Shown: positions 24,482 to 35,671 of the stretch, piece by piece
Position numbering within the stretch: position 1 is the first letter of the stretch
Layout: the number at the start of each line of letters is the position of its first letter
Source of the DNA: Leucocoprinus leucothites
Lineage: Eukaryota; Basidiomycota; Agaricomycetes; Agaricales; Agaricaceae
Assembly: GCA_013368445.1 (NCBI GenBank)
Contig: JAACJO010000012.1
Coordinates: 1,054,001-1,118,000, forward strand
Direction: 5' to 3'
Length of the DNA: 64,000 nt
Position numbers and translations under genes: made by a program
The notes under the pieces: generated by a model
What the model was told of the DNA's origin: nothing
Database searches by the model: none
What the model saw: the letters and a program-made list of their open reading frames with translations, nothing else

Positions 24482-24637
24482 CAGAACGGCCGCATTAGCC
24501 AGTAGAGAACATTGACTAATGACACAAGTTGTGTTGCAGCTGGATAAGATAAGATGAAGACATCGTCTATAATTAACCGGGCCGGACCTTGTACGGCTTT
24601 GACGCTCAGAAACACCAGTTTCTCCTGGACTGCAACA

Positions 24638-26312
24638 ATGGCACTTGAATATCTCACCCAAGAACAAATCGACAAGGTACGCCTTGTTTCCATGCTCACA
24701 ACCTCTCATCACTCACACATGCGCCACTCTGCTGGACACCTAGTTCCACACAGATGGGTACGTGATTTCTCCTGCACCCCTACTGATGTCCGCACTACGG
24801 TTCTGCCGTAAATTCCTTCCGCTGGAACGCCATGCACATCATCTATCACGCCCGCCCATTCGTATTGCCATAAATCAACACCGCCCGAACCTAACCTGAT
24901 CATTTTGACTCCCAGATATCTAGTCATCACGGGCTTCCTGAGCCAAGAACAGGCCGACGCTTTACTCAATCGGTCCAAACAGTTACTCGATGAGTTCGAT
25001 ATCGACTCTCATCCTCGTGTGCGTTAGCTTTAAACTATACGTACCAAAGCACTACTCCCGGCCTTCTGACTCGGGCTTGAACTGCTTAGACGAAATTCAC
25101 CACCGGAGATGATAACCACGTTGGTGATGACTACTTTTTGTCATCTGGTGACAAAATGTACACCCTTCATTTCAAGTATCTCGTTCTTCTTATACTGACT
25201 CAACCCTCACAGTCGATTCTTCCTCGAGGAAGACGCCGTCGATCCGGATGGCAAGCTCAATAGACCCAAGCAAAAGGCAGTGAACAAAATCGGCCACGGT
25301 TCGTCACTCATTGCATAGTCTATCACCCCGTGTCGAAACCCTCAATCATATCTCTCCTGCCTATCCCATCGGTCTCATTCACGCCTTCTCTCCTCACTAC
25401 CTCCATCCAGCTCTCCATGAACTCGACCCTCTCTTTCGTAAAATAACTCTCGAGAACGACCGCCTTAAATCGTTAGTCCGTGATCTCAAGTTCCATCGTG
25501 ATCCAGTCGGTATGCATCCCCCTCTTCTCACCCTCCACGATGCACTGACTTGCTCTTGAGCTCTCCAAAGCATGGTGATAACGAAGCAACAACAAATTGG
25601 CGGAGAAGGTCCGTTTCTTCTACTGTAGATTCATATCAAATCAAGCGCTATATCGACTAACACCGACCATAGTTCCCGAGCATAACGACTCGTACGTCCC
25701 GTAATCGCTTATATTCCTGCAATACCTCATGCCATGTACGACAACAGGACCTTCCTCGTAAGGAGCCTCGGCCCAATCACCGCACTCACAAGTCTAATCA
25801 CCTCGTTTTCTGATTCAGTACACGAACCCTCCGACCGCCCTAGGCTTCTGGATAGCACTCGAGCATTGTACGGCTACTAACGGAGCCTTATCCTTCCTAC
25901 CTGGCTCGCATCGCACCTCACATATTACCAAACGCTTCATTCGTCTTCCAACTGGTGGTACAGACTTTGAAGAACTCCCAGTCTCCGAAGAAGAGAAGGC
26001 TTTAAATGGTGATACAAAGGGAGAGTACATCTTGGAGACCTGTAAACCCGGTACGCTTTGTCGGCTGGAGCAATTTTCTGGCAGGCTAATATTCGTTATC
26101 TAGGCGACCTTGTTCTTATCCACGGATCTGTTCTACACAAGTCGGAACGCAATACGAGTCCGAACACCCGTTTCGCTTACACGTTCCATATGGTCGACTC
26201 TCCTCCTTATGCCGAATATGATACAAAGAACTGGTTACAGCCTACTGCCGAGATGCCGTTCTCTCGTGTCTTGCCTCCCGGGGAGATCAACAAGGTCGTT
26301 AGTGTGCACTAG
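24638..26312 (+). CDS. Phytanoyl-CoA dioxygenase (PhyH) family protein
   Basis: An Fe(II)/2-oxoglutarate-dependent oxygenase of the PhyH family, closest in style to the PHYHD1 subgroup. The N-terminus is MALEYLTQEQIDK, then FHTDG and YLVITGFLSQEQADALL after short introns. The iron-binding H-x-D is in PEHNDSTFLYTNP, followed by GFWIALEHCTATNGALSFLPGSH. The distal histidine is in GDLVLIHGSVLHKSERN, and the arginine that anchors 2-oxoglutarate follows in SPNTRFAYTFH. About nine short exons are needed. No signal peptide is seen, so a cytosolic or peroxisomal location is possible; the C-terminus (VVSVH) is not a clear PTS1. The substrate is unknown. It is divergent from CDC6, and the stop is at 26310-26312. 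Confidence 0.9.
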
Positions 26313-26511
26313 CCAGATCAGGAAGAATCGATGTTGTACATGAACCATACTGGGTGTATCGATATGCTTTGAAACTATGCTTCGCTCATGAGCTTTTTAC
26401 TCAATAAAAACAACATGGAAAACCTGTGATCGAATTCAGGATAATTTACAACAACGAAAAAACCCAGAAATACACAGAAAATACAGAACATCCTCGACAA
26501 ATAAGTTACTT

Positions 26512-29378
26512 TTATATTTCTCCATCGATATTTTCTCCTCTTTGTAACATAGCGATCAGACTGTCAATTTTAGCTTTATGTATCCGATGATGTTCTTGCC
26601 AGCCTTTCCAAGGATGATGAGGATACTAAAGGGAAATCGTAAGACTAAGTGCCTGCCATCACAAGAACATACGTACCTTGCGGCCAAATGACTGGAATAT
26701 CGAGTCTGAGGTACCAGTCGGCCGCGTATGGAAGTATTTAGCCAAAAGAATATCATCCTGTTTGCTGTACCGCATCTTCTTCTCCGGCGCCGGCGGTAGC
26801 GGATCGTCAGTCTCAGTACGATTAAATTCATGCTTATGACGTCTCCAGTATTTCATCCAAGATGCCCTAGAGTGATGTGGCGCTTTTGTAGCAACGTCTT
26901 TCCAGAATTGAACCATATCCAAACGTCCTTGGGACCTGACAAAAGTGCGTTAGCAACTGCTATCAATTCAAAACTAGGCGAGGTCAGCACATACCTTCGA
27001 TATTCCATAAAACTAATCAAAAAATCTCGGTCTTGAGTTGTAAATGCCACGCCTTTGCCTGTCGTACTCCTGAACAACGCTCTCGGTGGTGTAGGTGATC
27101 GATTTCGAGGTGTCTTGGACTTATCCTGCTGTGACAGAGGACCATTCGCAAATGCAGGATCTGTTGGAGCTCCGACCTGAAGAGCAGCTTCGGAGTCAGA
27201 GACATCCATATCCCAGTCGCCTTCCGCTGATTCCCCTCTAGTCTCGGACGTGGTGTTTGTAGCGTTGTTCATGATATATCCACCGAGTCGGATTTGGTGT
27301 TTGTTGCAATAACGACGCCATGAGTAGAAACTAAACCAGGTTTATACAGTCAGGAGTAATATGAAATGAGCTTTGAGTGAACATACGTGTGGTGTGGTGC
27401 TCGGATGGCTATGCGTTCACATATTTCACGCAGGCTGAATATAGAGTACTTGAGATGAAGAGATCTAATTATCACATCAATTCAGCGCACCTGAGTACTA
27501 AACCTTGATCCCGACAGTAGTCGATATACTTCTTCAGATACAATACGTCGTCTGCCGTGAAGAGATTTCCACCGTAGGTACTTTTGATAATGCGAGATGG
27601 AGGGGTAGGAGATCTGGCTACTGTATTCCGATTTACAACCAAACTTGATGCAGGGGCGGCAGGGGGCGGCTGAAGAAGGATCCACCTCAGCACAGATCAG
27701 GCTGGACAAAACGAAGACCGCTAACCTGTGTACGAGTGCGTTTGCGGCCTCGAGGTCGATCCTCGCCTGCCTCAGGCTGTGTAGACGGACCAGCTTGCTC
27801 ATTACCATCAGGTTCAGGTGCTACAGGTATTGGACCAGTGACACCATTATTGGGTACTTCCGTAGGATAAGCGGGTTGGTAGGCCTGTTCATACTAACAA
27901 GCGCATATTAGGATAGGGAGAATGCACTACAGAGGCGTTGACGTACCCCGGGATCGTAATAGCCGTGTGCTGGGACCCACTGGCCATTACCACTGCCATC
28001 ATCCCGATAGCGGTACTCATAGGTCTCTCCCACTGGAGGTCCAGGAATAGGTTGACCAGGATGTCCATTGTGAGCGTATCCATCCCATTGTGGCGGAGGT
28101 CGATGCATCATGTGTTCTTGACTTGGCGGTGGGGGCGGCGGGGGAGGCGGTGGATTCAAATGTGTTTGCGAAGGTGCGATACCCGTGGTGCCTTGCCATG
28201 GCGGCGGCTGCGCATTTTCTGGTTGAACTCGAGGGGACGGTGAAGGGCCTGCAGCTGAGCCACCAGTTTGCGGTTGGGGTGGGGCACCAGTGCCAGGAGC
28301 GGCGGCCATATTTTGACCAAAAATGGCGTAAGGCGTAAAAGTTAGGCCATCGACAGAAACACCGGTGGCAATCATTCCAGGGGGCACAGGCGGCATTCCC
28401 GGTCGATGCCCTTGAATAGGTGCGATGGCTGTGTGTTGACTAGGTACGCCGTTCTGCCGCGATACAGGTGGTGCAATGTCCCGAGGTTGGCCAGTGTTTG
28501 TTAGCTCAGGAGACGGCGGCTGGTTACGGAGCGGCGTAGATGAAGCTACTTGCTGTGGCTGAGGAGGAACAGCCTGGGCTGGCTGTTGAGCTGACTGAGG
28601 TTGTTGATTAGAGGGTTCGGGTGGTGTAGTATGGATTCTGTAAAAGAAAGTCAGCGACACCATGACAGAAAAAATCGGTGGGAAATCTTACGGCTCTTTT
28701 CCAGTTACTTTGTAGCCAGCATAATTGCTATGGAAAGTCTGTAGCTGATTCAATCGTATGCATTCATAAACCCATTGCGATGACAGAACAATTTTGCCTT
28801 TCTTGCCAAGATAATGACGATAGAGATTCTGTCCAGACTGTTTATGCGGGTCCACTGGAAATGCGGGACATATCAGCTCTGACTTTAATTCGAACAATAG
28901 GTGAAACAAAGGCGGAGAGCCGAAGCCTGACCGTCGAAGAGTGGGTTTAGTATAGCGAAGATGCGCACCAAGGATGTAAGGAACGCCGCTATAATTCGGG
29001 GAGACAGAGCCGCCATGACCCTAAGAAAGTTATGGATGTCAGTACAAGTTATGACGACATCCCAAACTGATCGCAGAAAGAGAGGAACAAGCGGAGACAC
29101 AGTTCTACGATCTCTGCAACCATCCAAATGGCCAAATTGACCCGGCGCGACGGGCGATCTCCACGCGTGGGGGTGGCACCGATACTTACCGTGATCAAGC
29201 GAACAAGATTTTCTCGATCTTCAACGTCTTTGTCAACGTAGATGGGTAGCGGAGTACCCATCATGGGATCGATGAAGAGAGCCGGGTATTCCTGTTGCTC
29301 CTGTTGTTCATTTTGTGTGCTTTGAGATTGCGGTGGCGCGACTTGTAGCACGCGTCTGGGACGACCAGCTGGTGCCAT
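26512..29378 (-). CDS. RAP1: RAP1-like telomere protein: BRCT plus three Rap1-type Myb-like repeats
   Basis: The protein opens MAPAGRPRRV. A BRCT domain follows at about residues 25-130 (PALFIDPMMGTPLPIYV, HGGSVSPNYSGVPYILVD, VLSSQWVYECIRLNQL), then about 300 Pro/Gln/Gly-rich residues with a run of ten or more prolines. Three related repeats follow, each with an acidic-aromatic start, a basic helix, a PHH and a Trp-containing recognition-like helix: FTADDVLYLKKYI to APHHTFYSWRRY; FTTQDRDFLISFMEYRR to APHHSRASWMKYWRRHK; YSKQDDILLAKYF to YPHHPWKGWQEHHRIHK. This BRCT-Myb order is the hallmark of Rap1/TERF2IP, which protects telomeres and can silence chromatin. Several introns split the first repeat (joins near 27490-27430 and 27375-27340). 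The stop TAA is at 26512-26514. An equivalent of the Rap1 C-terminal RCT domain was not recognised. Function at telomeres is inferred. Confidence 0.75.
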
Positions 29379-29467
29379 GGGTCTTGCCCTTGAAAGAATT
29401 ATCTGAGCGTAGTGGTGGTTGGAGTCCTACTCGTCCTTCCGACACCCTCCCACATTTGAAGCGGAGT

Positions 29468-29773
29468 TTAAATTATCGGGGTCCTCCCACTCGCATCCAA
29501 CTTTGACGCCAATGCTTCGAAGTTGTCAATGTCAGCTTTCTCCAACAGCCACCCATTTGATATTCCAAAGACCACTTGAAGAAACACGAAAAAACACCCA
29601 ACGCGATATGACCAGCATAGGATTGTCATACTTGAGTTGTTGATCTGCAATCTTCCGGGTGCTTTTCCGTACCGAGCCCAGGGCAAATGGCAATCTTTAT
29701 CCTTGCTTGTGATAATTCGACTCCACTCTCGCCTATAGGTCACTCCCATGAACTCCAGCACTTCAGGTCGCAT
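29468..29773 (-). CDS. Small unknown protein, 82 residues if spliced
   Basis: An ATG at 29771-29773 opens MRPEVLEFMGVTYRREW, continuing through KDKDCHLPWARYGKAPGR. A GTATGA donor and a CAAG acceptor allow removal of a 57-base intron (29631-29575), giving 82 residues that end ASKLDASGRTPII. Without splicing the frame is also open (101 residues), because the intron length is a multiple of three, but the retained segment is unusually hydrophobic and less protein-like. I do not recognise the family. The gene lies 89 bases upstream of the RAP1-like ATG on the same strand, so a longer RAP1 leader or a short independent transcript are both possible. Confidence 0.45.
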   Translation of the reverse strand: MRPEVLEFMGVTYRREWSRIITSKDKDCHLPWARYGKAPGRLQINNSSMTILCWSYRVGCFFVFLQVVFGISNGWLLEKADIDNFEALASKLDASGRTPII

Positions 29774-32700
29774 TGCTTTTAGACACTTGCCTTCAGCTTA
29801 TAAGGCTTTCAGCGACAGCTTCTGAGCCCTCTTCCATGAAAGTTCGCCGACCTCATCTCACATCCAAACACCTACCCGAAGGCCAGTGAATCAATATAAC
29901 CAACTCATTTCGACCACCTATGTCATGGTTAGGACGCTTTATCTTTACAGTCCGCAGTGCGATCGATAACGTATCCGATCGATCGTAGTATACTGTACAT
30001 CCGAAAACTTGGTTTCGATAAACAAGAGATCGAAAGAAAGCATTGGAAATTCTCTGGTTTCCTGCGGGGTGGCTTCACCAAAAGCGGTCTCTCATAAAGT
30101 GAACTCAGGACCAGCCAGATCAAACTCTGTAGCAGAAAACCGTACTGGCAAGGTAAAGCAGAGTGACCCACGGATGGCAATCCTTAGGTTATTCGAAAGG
30201 TAAGTATTCTAGTAGAGCCCCTCATCCCAGTATCTTTCCAACCCAGCTTCGCCAAGATTCGATCGATGACTGGAGTAGTGCAGTTGCAAATTCATGATGT
30301 ACCCTTTTCCAAATCACACTACACCTTAAGGGTCGGACCCCAGGTGGAAAAGGAACCCTCCATCGAGATGCTCCGAACAATTGCATGTTTTTTCTCTGTT
30401 GTGCGCCCTTATGTACCTGCAATCATACCGCTCCTTCCATTAAGCGCGCATCATAAAAACTTCTGGGGTATCTCCACTCTTACCTTACCTTCAAGCTCAC
30501 CCGTATCGTGCGTAATTGCGCAATGGCCTCCCGCTCCATCACATATCGTCATATTCTTCCAACCCGGAAATTTTTAACATCAGCTCCTTGGTCATCCTTT
30601 ATGCTACAGGCTCGGCAAAGAGGCTTCAAGCACAAGGTTCCGTGGACGGATCATCTCATATAACATACGCGTTGGTTGTATAGGTAGACGAGACAACGCT
30701 TCTCGATCCCAGCAGGGCCAGCTCTGGCATCCGGCGGTGGGATTGGCTCGAGTGGATCAGGCTCTCGTCACTTTTCAGGGAGTCTGCTCAGTCAGCAACA
30801 ACCCGCAAAACATCCTCTCTTGTGTCGGGACCGCGGACATAACTGCTCACGTCGGACAGGACCGGTGCGACATGATAGCAACATTGCTACCATCTATCAC
30901 TAAGTAGCTGCTCAAACTTGGACCAGGGAGTTCTCTGTCTGAATATCTTCTCAACAAGATGCCAACCCACGACCAAACCAACTGACCGACCTCGTGGTTA
31001 CGTCAGGAAACATGTGAACGCGAGTATACAGTCTCGGTAAATCAAGTTCTTATACCGGAGAACGACAACATTTCCGCTCAGCGTGAGCGTTCTCTGCACT
31101 TGACGAAACCCACGGTGATATCCTGAAGACTGTTCTTGAATGGGATGCTATCTGTGATTGTGAACTCTGTTTCGCGAGGTGAACATTTATTAAGCAGCCA
31201 GGCTACCTTGGGAGGAGCGTCACGGCCCAAGCTCCCGTATAATAAACTTGTACGGTCGAACGCCTCACTCTTAATCGATTGCAGTAGACGAGGTCTATTG
31301 TCCTTCAAAATATTCAAGCCCAGCATAGTTCCGACAACCCAAGTTGCTACACTCAGTGCTCGGGCGCTAGAATTAGAGTCCCGAATTTCAGGGTTTCAAC
31401 TGAACAACGAAGCTCACTATGTTTTTTCTATCTTCCAGGGACGTGGGTACCGGGACCGCTGAAAGGAAGGCCGGCGGGAATCTTTTCTCAAGCATACATC
31501 CTTCCTCGATGACATCAATGATGTCCAAGGCATTGGGCCGATTCAGAACCTGTTGGTACTCCTAACGTCATATATTTATGGATTCAGTTTGACTTTGGAA
31601 TCTCCCATAATCCATGACACGACGTGTTGGTGGGGCCGATTCTGTAACGTCTTGAGCTGAAGCATGCGTACTTCGCTTCATGTCTGCTTTTTGGAGATTC
31701 TTGTCGTCATATCCAATTGAACGGGATATTCATAGTATACCGACGGATGATGGTCACCGTGTCCCCCGACCCTTGTGTTCGCGTGGTACACATACACGTT
31801 ACATGAGAGGTAGGGACTAAAATTATAAAAACCCCTTTTTTCAAACACTCTGCATCAGCTTTGAGATCTCTCAACACTCGGGAGCGAAGCTTGATTTATC
31901 TGTCAAACCTTTATCAAAAGCCACGGATGTGTCCGTATATCCTCCAACACGAAGCCCCTTCACACCCTCAAGTAGCTACTTAGTCCCAGCTTAGCTTTAC
32001 CGCTAATAAAAATAGCCACAGATGTCGTCGCAACTTGAAGTCTGTGATTGATGCGAGAGATGCCTCGACCCAGTCCATTCAAAAATATTCGAGTAAAAGG
32101 AAATTTCTTGATGGACATCATGGCAAAAGAATAACATGACGCGGCTCATGTTAAATGTGATCCAGATTCACCCCTTTTCCCCTTACATATCTCAAATGAT
32201 AAGCTATCGAATTTATTCCGATGGAAATCCCTGGCCCCTTAATCCAGGGCCATGAGCGTACAGGTCCAACACGAATTTCGAGAGTCTAGACTTTGTCCAA
32301 AAAACAAATAAAAACAAAAACAAAAAAGGGGCACACAGAGTCGAAATCTTTAAAGGACGTGATGGCATGGATCTCGGGGGAGGGGAAAAATATGTCATTT
32401 TAGATTTCGTTCCATGTGCATGTGGCTTGTTGGGACCTGATTTGACTTGGCTCCTATAGCTCTGGATCATCAATCGACATCGATCAGCAGTTCTGCCGCC
32501 GTGCGTTCCAGTAGTAGAAGGTGATGATCGCTTGAAGAAGAGTCTTCGAGAGAGAGCGAGGGAGAAGATGTGCCTCGAGGCGGCAACCAACTAATGCATC
32601 ATAGTAGTAGAGCGGCATTGATTGTGTTCTATTCGGTTCCATGTAGAGAGTGAGTGATATTTGGATGCTCGCGGGAGGAGCTTGATGAAATGATAATTTT

Positions 32701-35671
32701 GGTTCTCTTAGAGGACGTCTTGTATTTGATCTGCCATTCCACTAGAAGATGTCATGTCAATCTACAAAACATAGATAGTTGTCGGTCTCCGTCGGTGAAG
32801 GCAGGAATAAAAGACCACTAATGCATATGTGCATAAAGCTAGATCGACATTATTTGCTTCAAACCAAGTAACACTTAGTCAACTCCGCAAGGGATATGAC
32901 CTTTAAACCGGATACCCTCAGTAACTCGAAAGTTCATAGTCTAGAAACTCTACTTCTCTCCGCGAGTTCATCATGGCTGAAGCGATTAATCTCCTTCACG
33001 ACCGGAAACCGGGCAAAAATAGCCAAAAGTGAACTCAGTTGAGTTAGAGGTTGAACACAAAGATGATGGGGATGATCATATCATCATCGCTAACTGGCAC
33101 GTCAAACAGGGCTTATAACCGCCCTGGGACTCCGACGAGCGGTATGAAACCTGAAGATTTTTTTTCGCCTGTTGCTACGACTAGTGTCATGAATGATTGC
33201 TGGCGTCATGTTATATAGATGTTCCATTCAATAAGGATAGTTATGCGCTAGCTTCTCTTTAGCTAACGGCGAAAAAAAAAAAGAGACAGAGTTTCAGTTG
33301 ATAACAGCCGTGCGATGCAAGTAGCAGATGTCTTGGCTCTCCGTTAACCCTGTAAGTAAAAGTCCGAAGCATTCAGTTCACACCAGCACCTCCGTGGAAC
33401 CCATATGTGATCATATATCCGATCGCAACTTTAGCTTTTGCTTGATACATCATCGCAATCATGACGCCCATCTTGATATCTTACTGCACCGGGCGTCCTG
33501 AGTTTCTCGAGCGGCGGCTAAGTATATGTGCGTCTACTGGTACATCTCGGCAAGTAGCATAACTTATATTTATGTGCTGGATACAGCTTTTCATCAAGTG
33601 TAGAAAGATGGCTTCTGCTTCGATGGGGACTCTATTAGGCGGTGTTATATAGAATCATATCGATATACCAGATGACCCTGTGGCTGAGTTATTATATTAT
33701 GATCATGATTATCGTCACTGGATGAGGCTGGTAGAGTCAGTCGTGATGATAGTAGTGTTATCGAATGCCCATATGCGACTCTGGCCCCTAACTCGATGAA
33801 TACTTATGCGCACTAGCTTGGATATAGAACTTGGAAGAGAGCACGACCATCAGAAGAACGGTGTTGCTGCGCCTCAGAGGCATATTTTTGGTTTACGGCT
33901 GGGGCACCGAATTGGAGTTGATCATACTAATAGATCTTACTCCTCTTCATCACCCACTATGCTCAATTAGTACTTGTTAGATCGAAATACAAAATTTCCA
34001 TGTAAGGGATTTGGATTTGGGTTCAGCTAGACATGGCCGGATCCACTCTCCCCCGCGTACATACAGGGAAAAGCACATTCAGGCCTTTTGGATCTGAATA
34101 TCCACAAACAGGGTTGTGGCTGCGAGTGACACTGACTTACTCAATTAGAATGTGGAGTGATACATACCCAAGGTTAATCATCTTGATCTTTTGGACAGTG
34201 GTAATTGGCAGATTATCGAAGTATCATTATGGATTATCATGCCAATGAAACACTGCTAATGAGTTGTGATAATCAGGAAGATGGAGGGTTCGAGCTGTGT
34301 TGTACTGTGCACTGAAGGTAATGCTTGCAGCTCAAAGAATCAATTTCCGAGACTTCGGTAAAAAGTCGCAAGACTTGCTTTCGCTTGTTGATTCAGGGGT
34401 GGTCGGGCTACAAGGGACCATGTCTTTAAGGGTGGGGGTATGATAGAATCAATGGGACGGACTGATGGCACAGACTTCAGGAACTCGCGAGGTAACTAGA
34501 CAACGCTGAGGGGCGCAGGAAATTTGTGGTACCTTTAGCTTTCATATACTTATGGTGCGGATAGAACAAACGTTAATTGATAGCTCGCGCACCGACAAAA
34601 AATGGATACGGCTACTTGAAAGTTACATAGCATGCGTTGCATGCTGTATGGAGTTGATGGGCCAAGGCGGAAAGGGGAAAAGTAGTTGGTTGAGGTCCGG
34701 ACTCCGCTGGCGAGCAAATGATGAGGATGATGCAGTTAGCGGACGGACATCGGAAGTGTTTCTGATGCTCTCGTTGGCGCGTCGACTTTGATACGTAGTT
34801 GCCGAAAGAGTAGGAAAGTATGATCATGAAACTGTTGCCGTTGTGTGGCGGTAGAAATGGAATCAGTGAGACTATACTGTAGTAGACGCTGTTCATTGCA
34901 CACATGGGAGGACGAATTACCCGATTCATTTAAAAGCGCTGGGCGCCGGGAGAACGTAAGGTTAGCCCAAATGATGCTTTATTGGAAGCAGTGGAATGTA
35001 GAGTACAAAGGTGGCCGAAGGCAGACGGGTCAGTGGATGTGATCCTCACCGGCGAGAAAGGCCGGGTGGGGAATTGTGGATATGTTTTGTTTATAAGTAC
35101 AACAAAGAAGAGAGGACATAAAGAAAAAAGGGACCCTCTTGTGCAGGGCTTGTTGGTGTACAATAATAAGCGTTCTAGCGTTGTCTCCCGTGTTTTCTTA
35201 TATTGATTAGATGCTAAAAGAGGAAAAAAATCGGACTTTGAGGTCAGCCGCAGAGCAATTGGGTGGCAGGCTTGTGAAGGGGATTGCTGCGCTTGGGTGC
35301 TCGAAGATGTTGAGAAGAAGCCGTCGAAGGAGCCAATTATGTGGTGGGAGTGAGTACAAGAGTGCAGGGGCGGTCCGGAGATGGGGTCCGGCGCCGAGAG
35401 CTAAGCCAGTAAGAAATTACTACATATTGGTGAAAACCAAGGACTCCTGCAGACACTTTGCCCATGGCAGGAGCTGTGTGTGTGGAACAGCAATAGAATA
35501 TGGGCAGGGAAGGGAGCGGGTGGATGGGGTGGGGGTGTGGGAAGGGGTGGTAGTGGGCTGAGATCTGATGTGTGAGATGGGGGATGTTGCCGAAAGCGGA
35601 GTGCGAAAAAGGAGTTGGGTGAGAGCAGTAAGATATCCGCATCGCTATCTTGTTCTCCCAAGTCGCTGGCC
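29774..35671. other. Gene-poor block, 5.9 kb
   Basis: No frame over about 125 residues occurs here, and none shows a known domain, signal peptide or consistent splice chain. Short A-rich runs occur near 32290-32330 and 33270. The best protein-like text is on the minus strand at 31560-31078 (two overlapping frames). I found no terminal repeats or transposase-like sequence. It could hold the long CDC24 promoter and leader, a noncoding transcript or decayed elements. Confidence 0.4.

Larger units (their letters stand above)
24222..24637. promoter_or_regulatory. Divergent promoter of CDC6 and the PhyH gene
   Basis: A 416-base intergenic stretch between genes read in opposite directions. It carries two exact ACGCGT boxes (24349-24354 and 24476-24481), a nearby CpG-rich stretch with further CGCG cores at 24358-24375, and a CACGTG E-box at 24379-24384. 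The boxes lie about 130 and 255 bases upstream of the CDC6 ATG. Confidence 0.55.

Noticed and set aside
34289..34296. GGTTCGA-like box that could belong to a tRNA
   Set aside because: No matching A box or cloverleaf around it.
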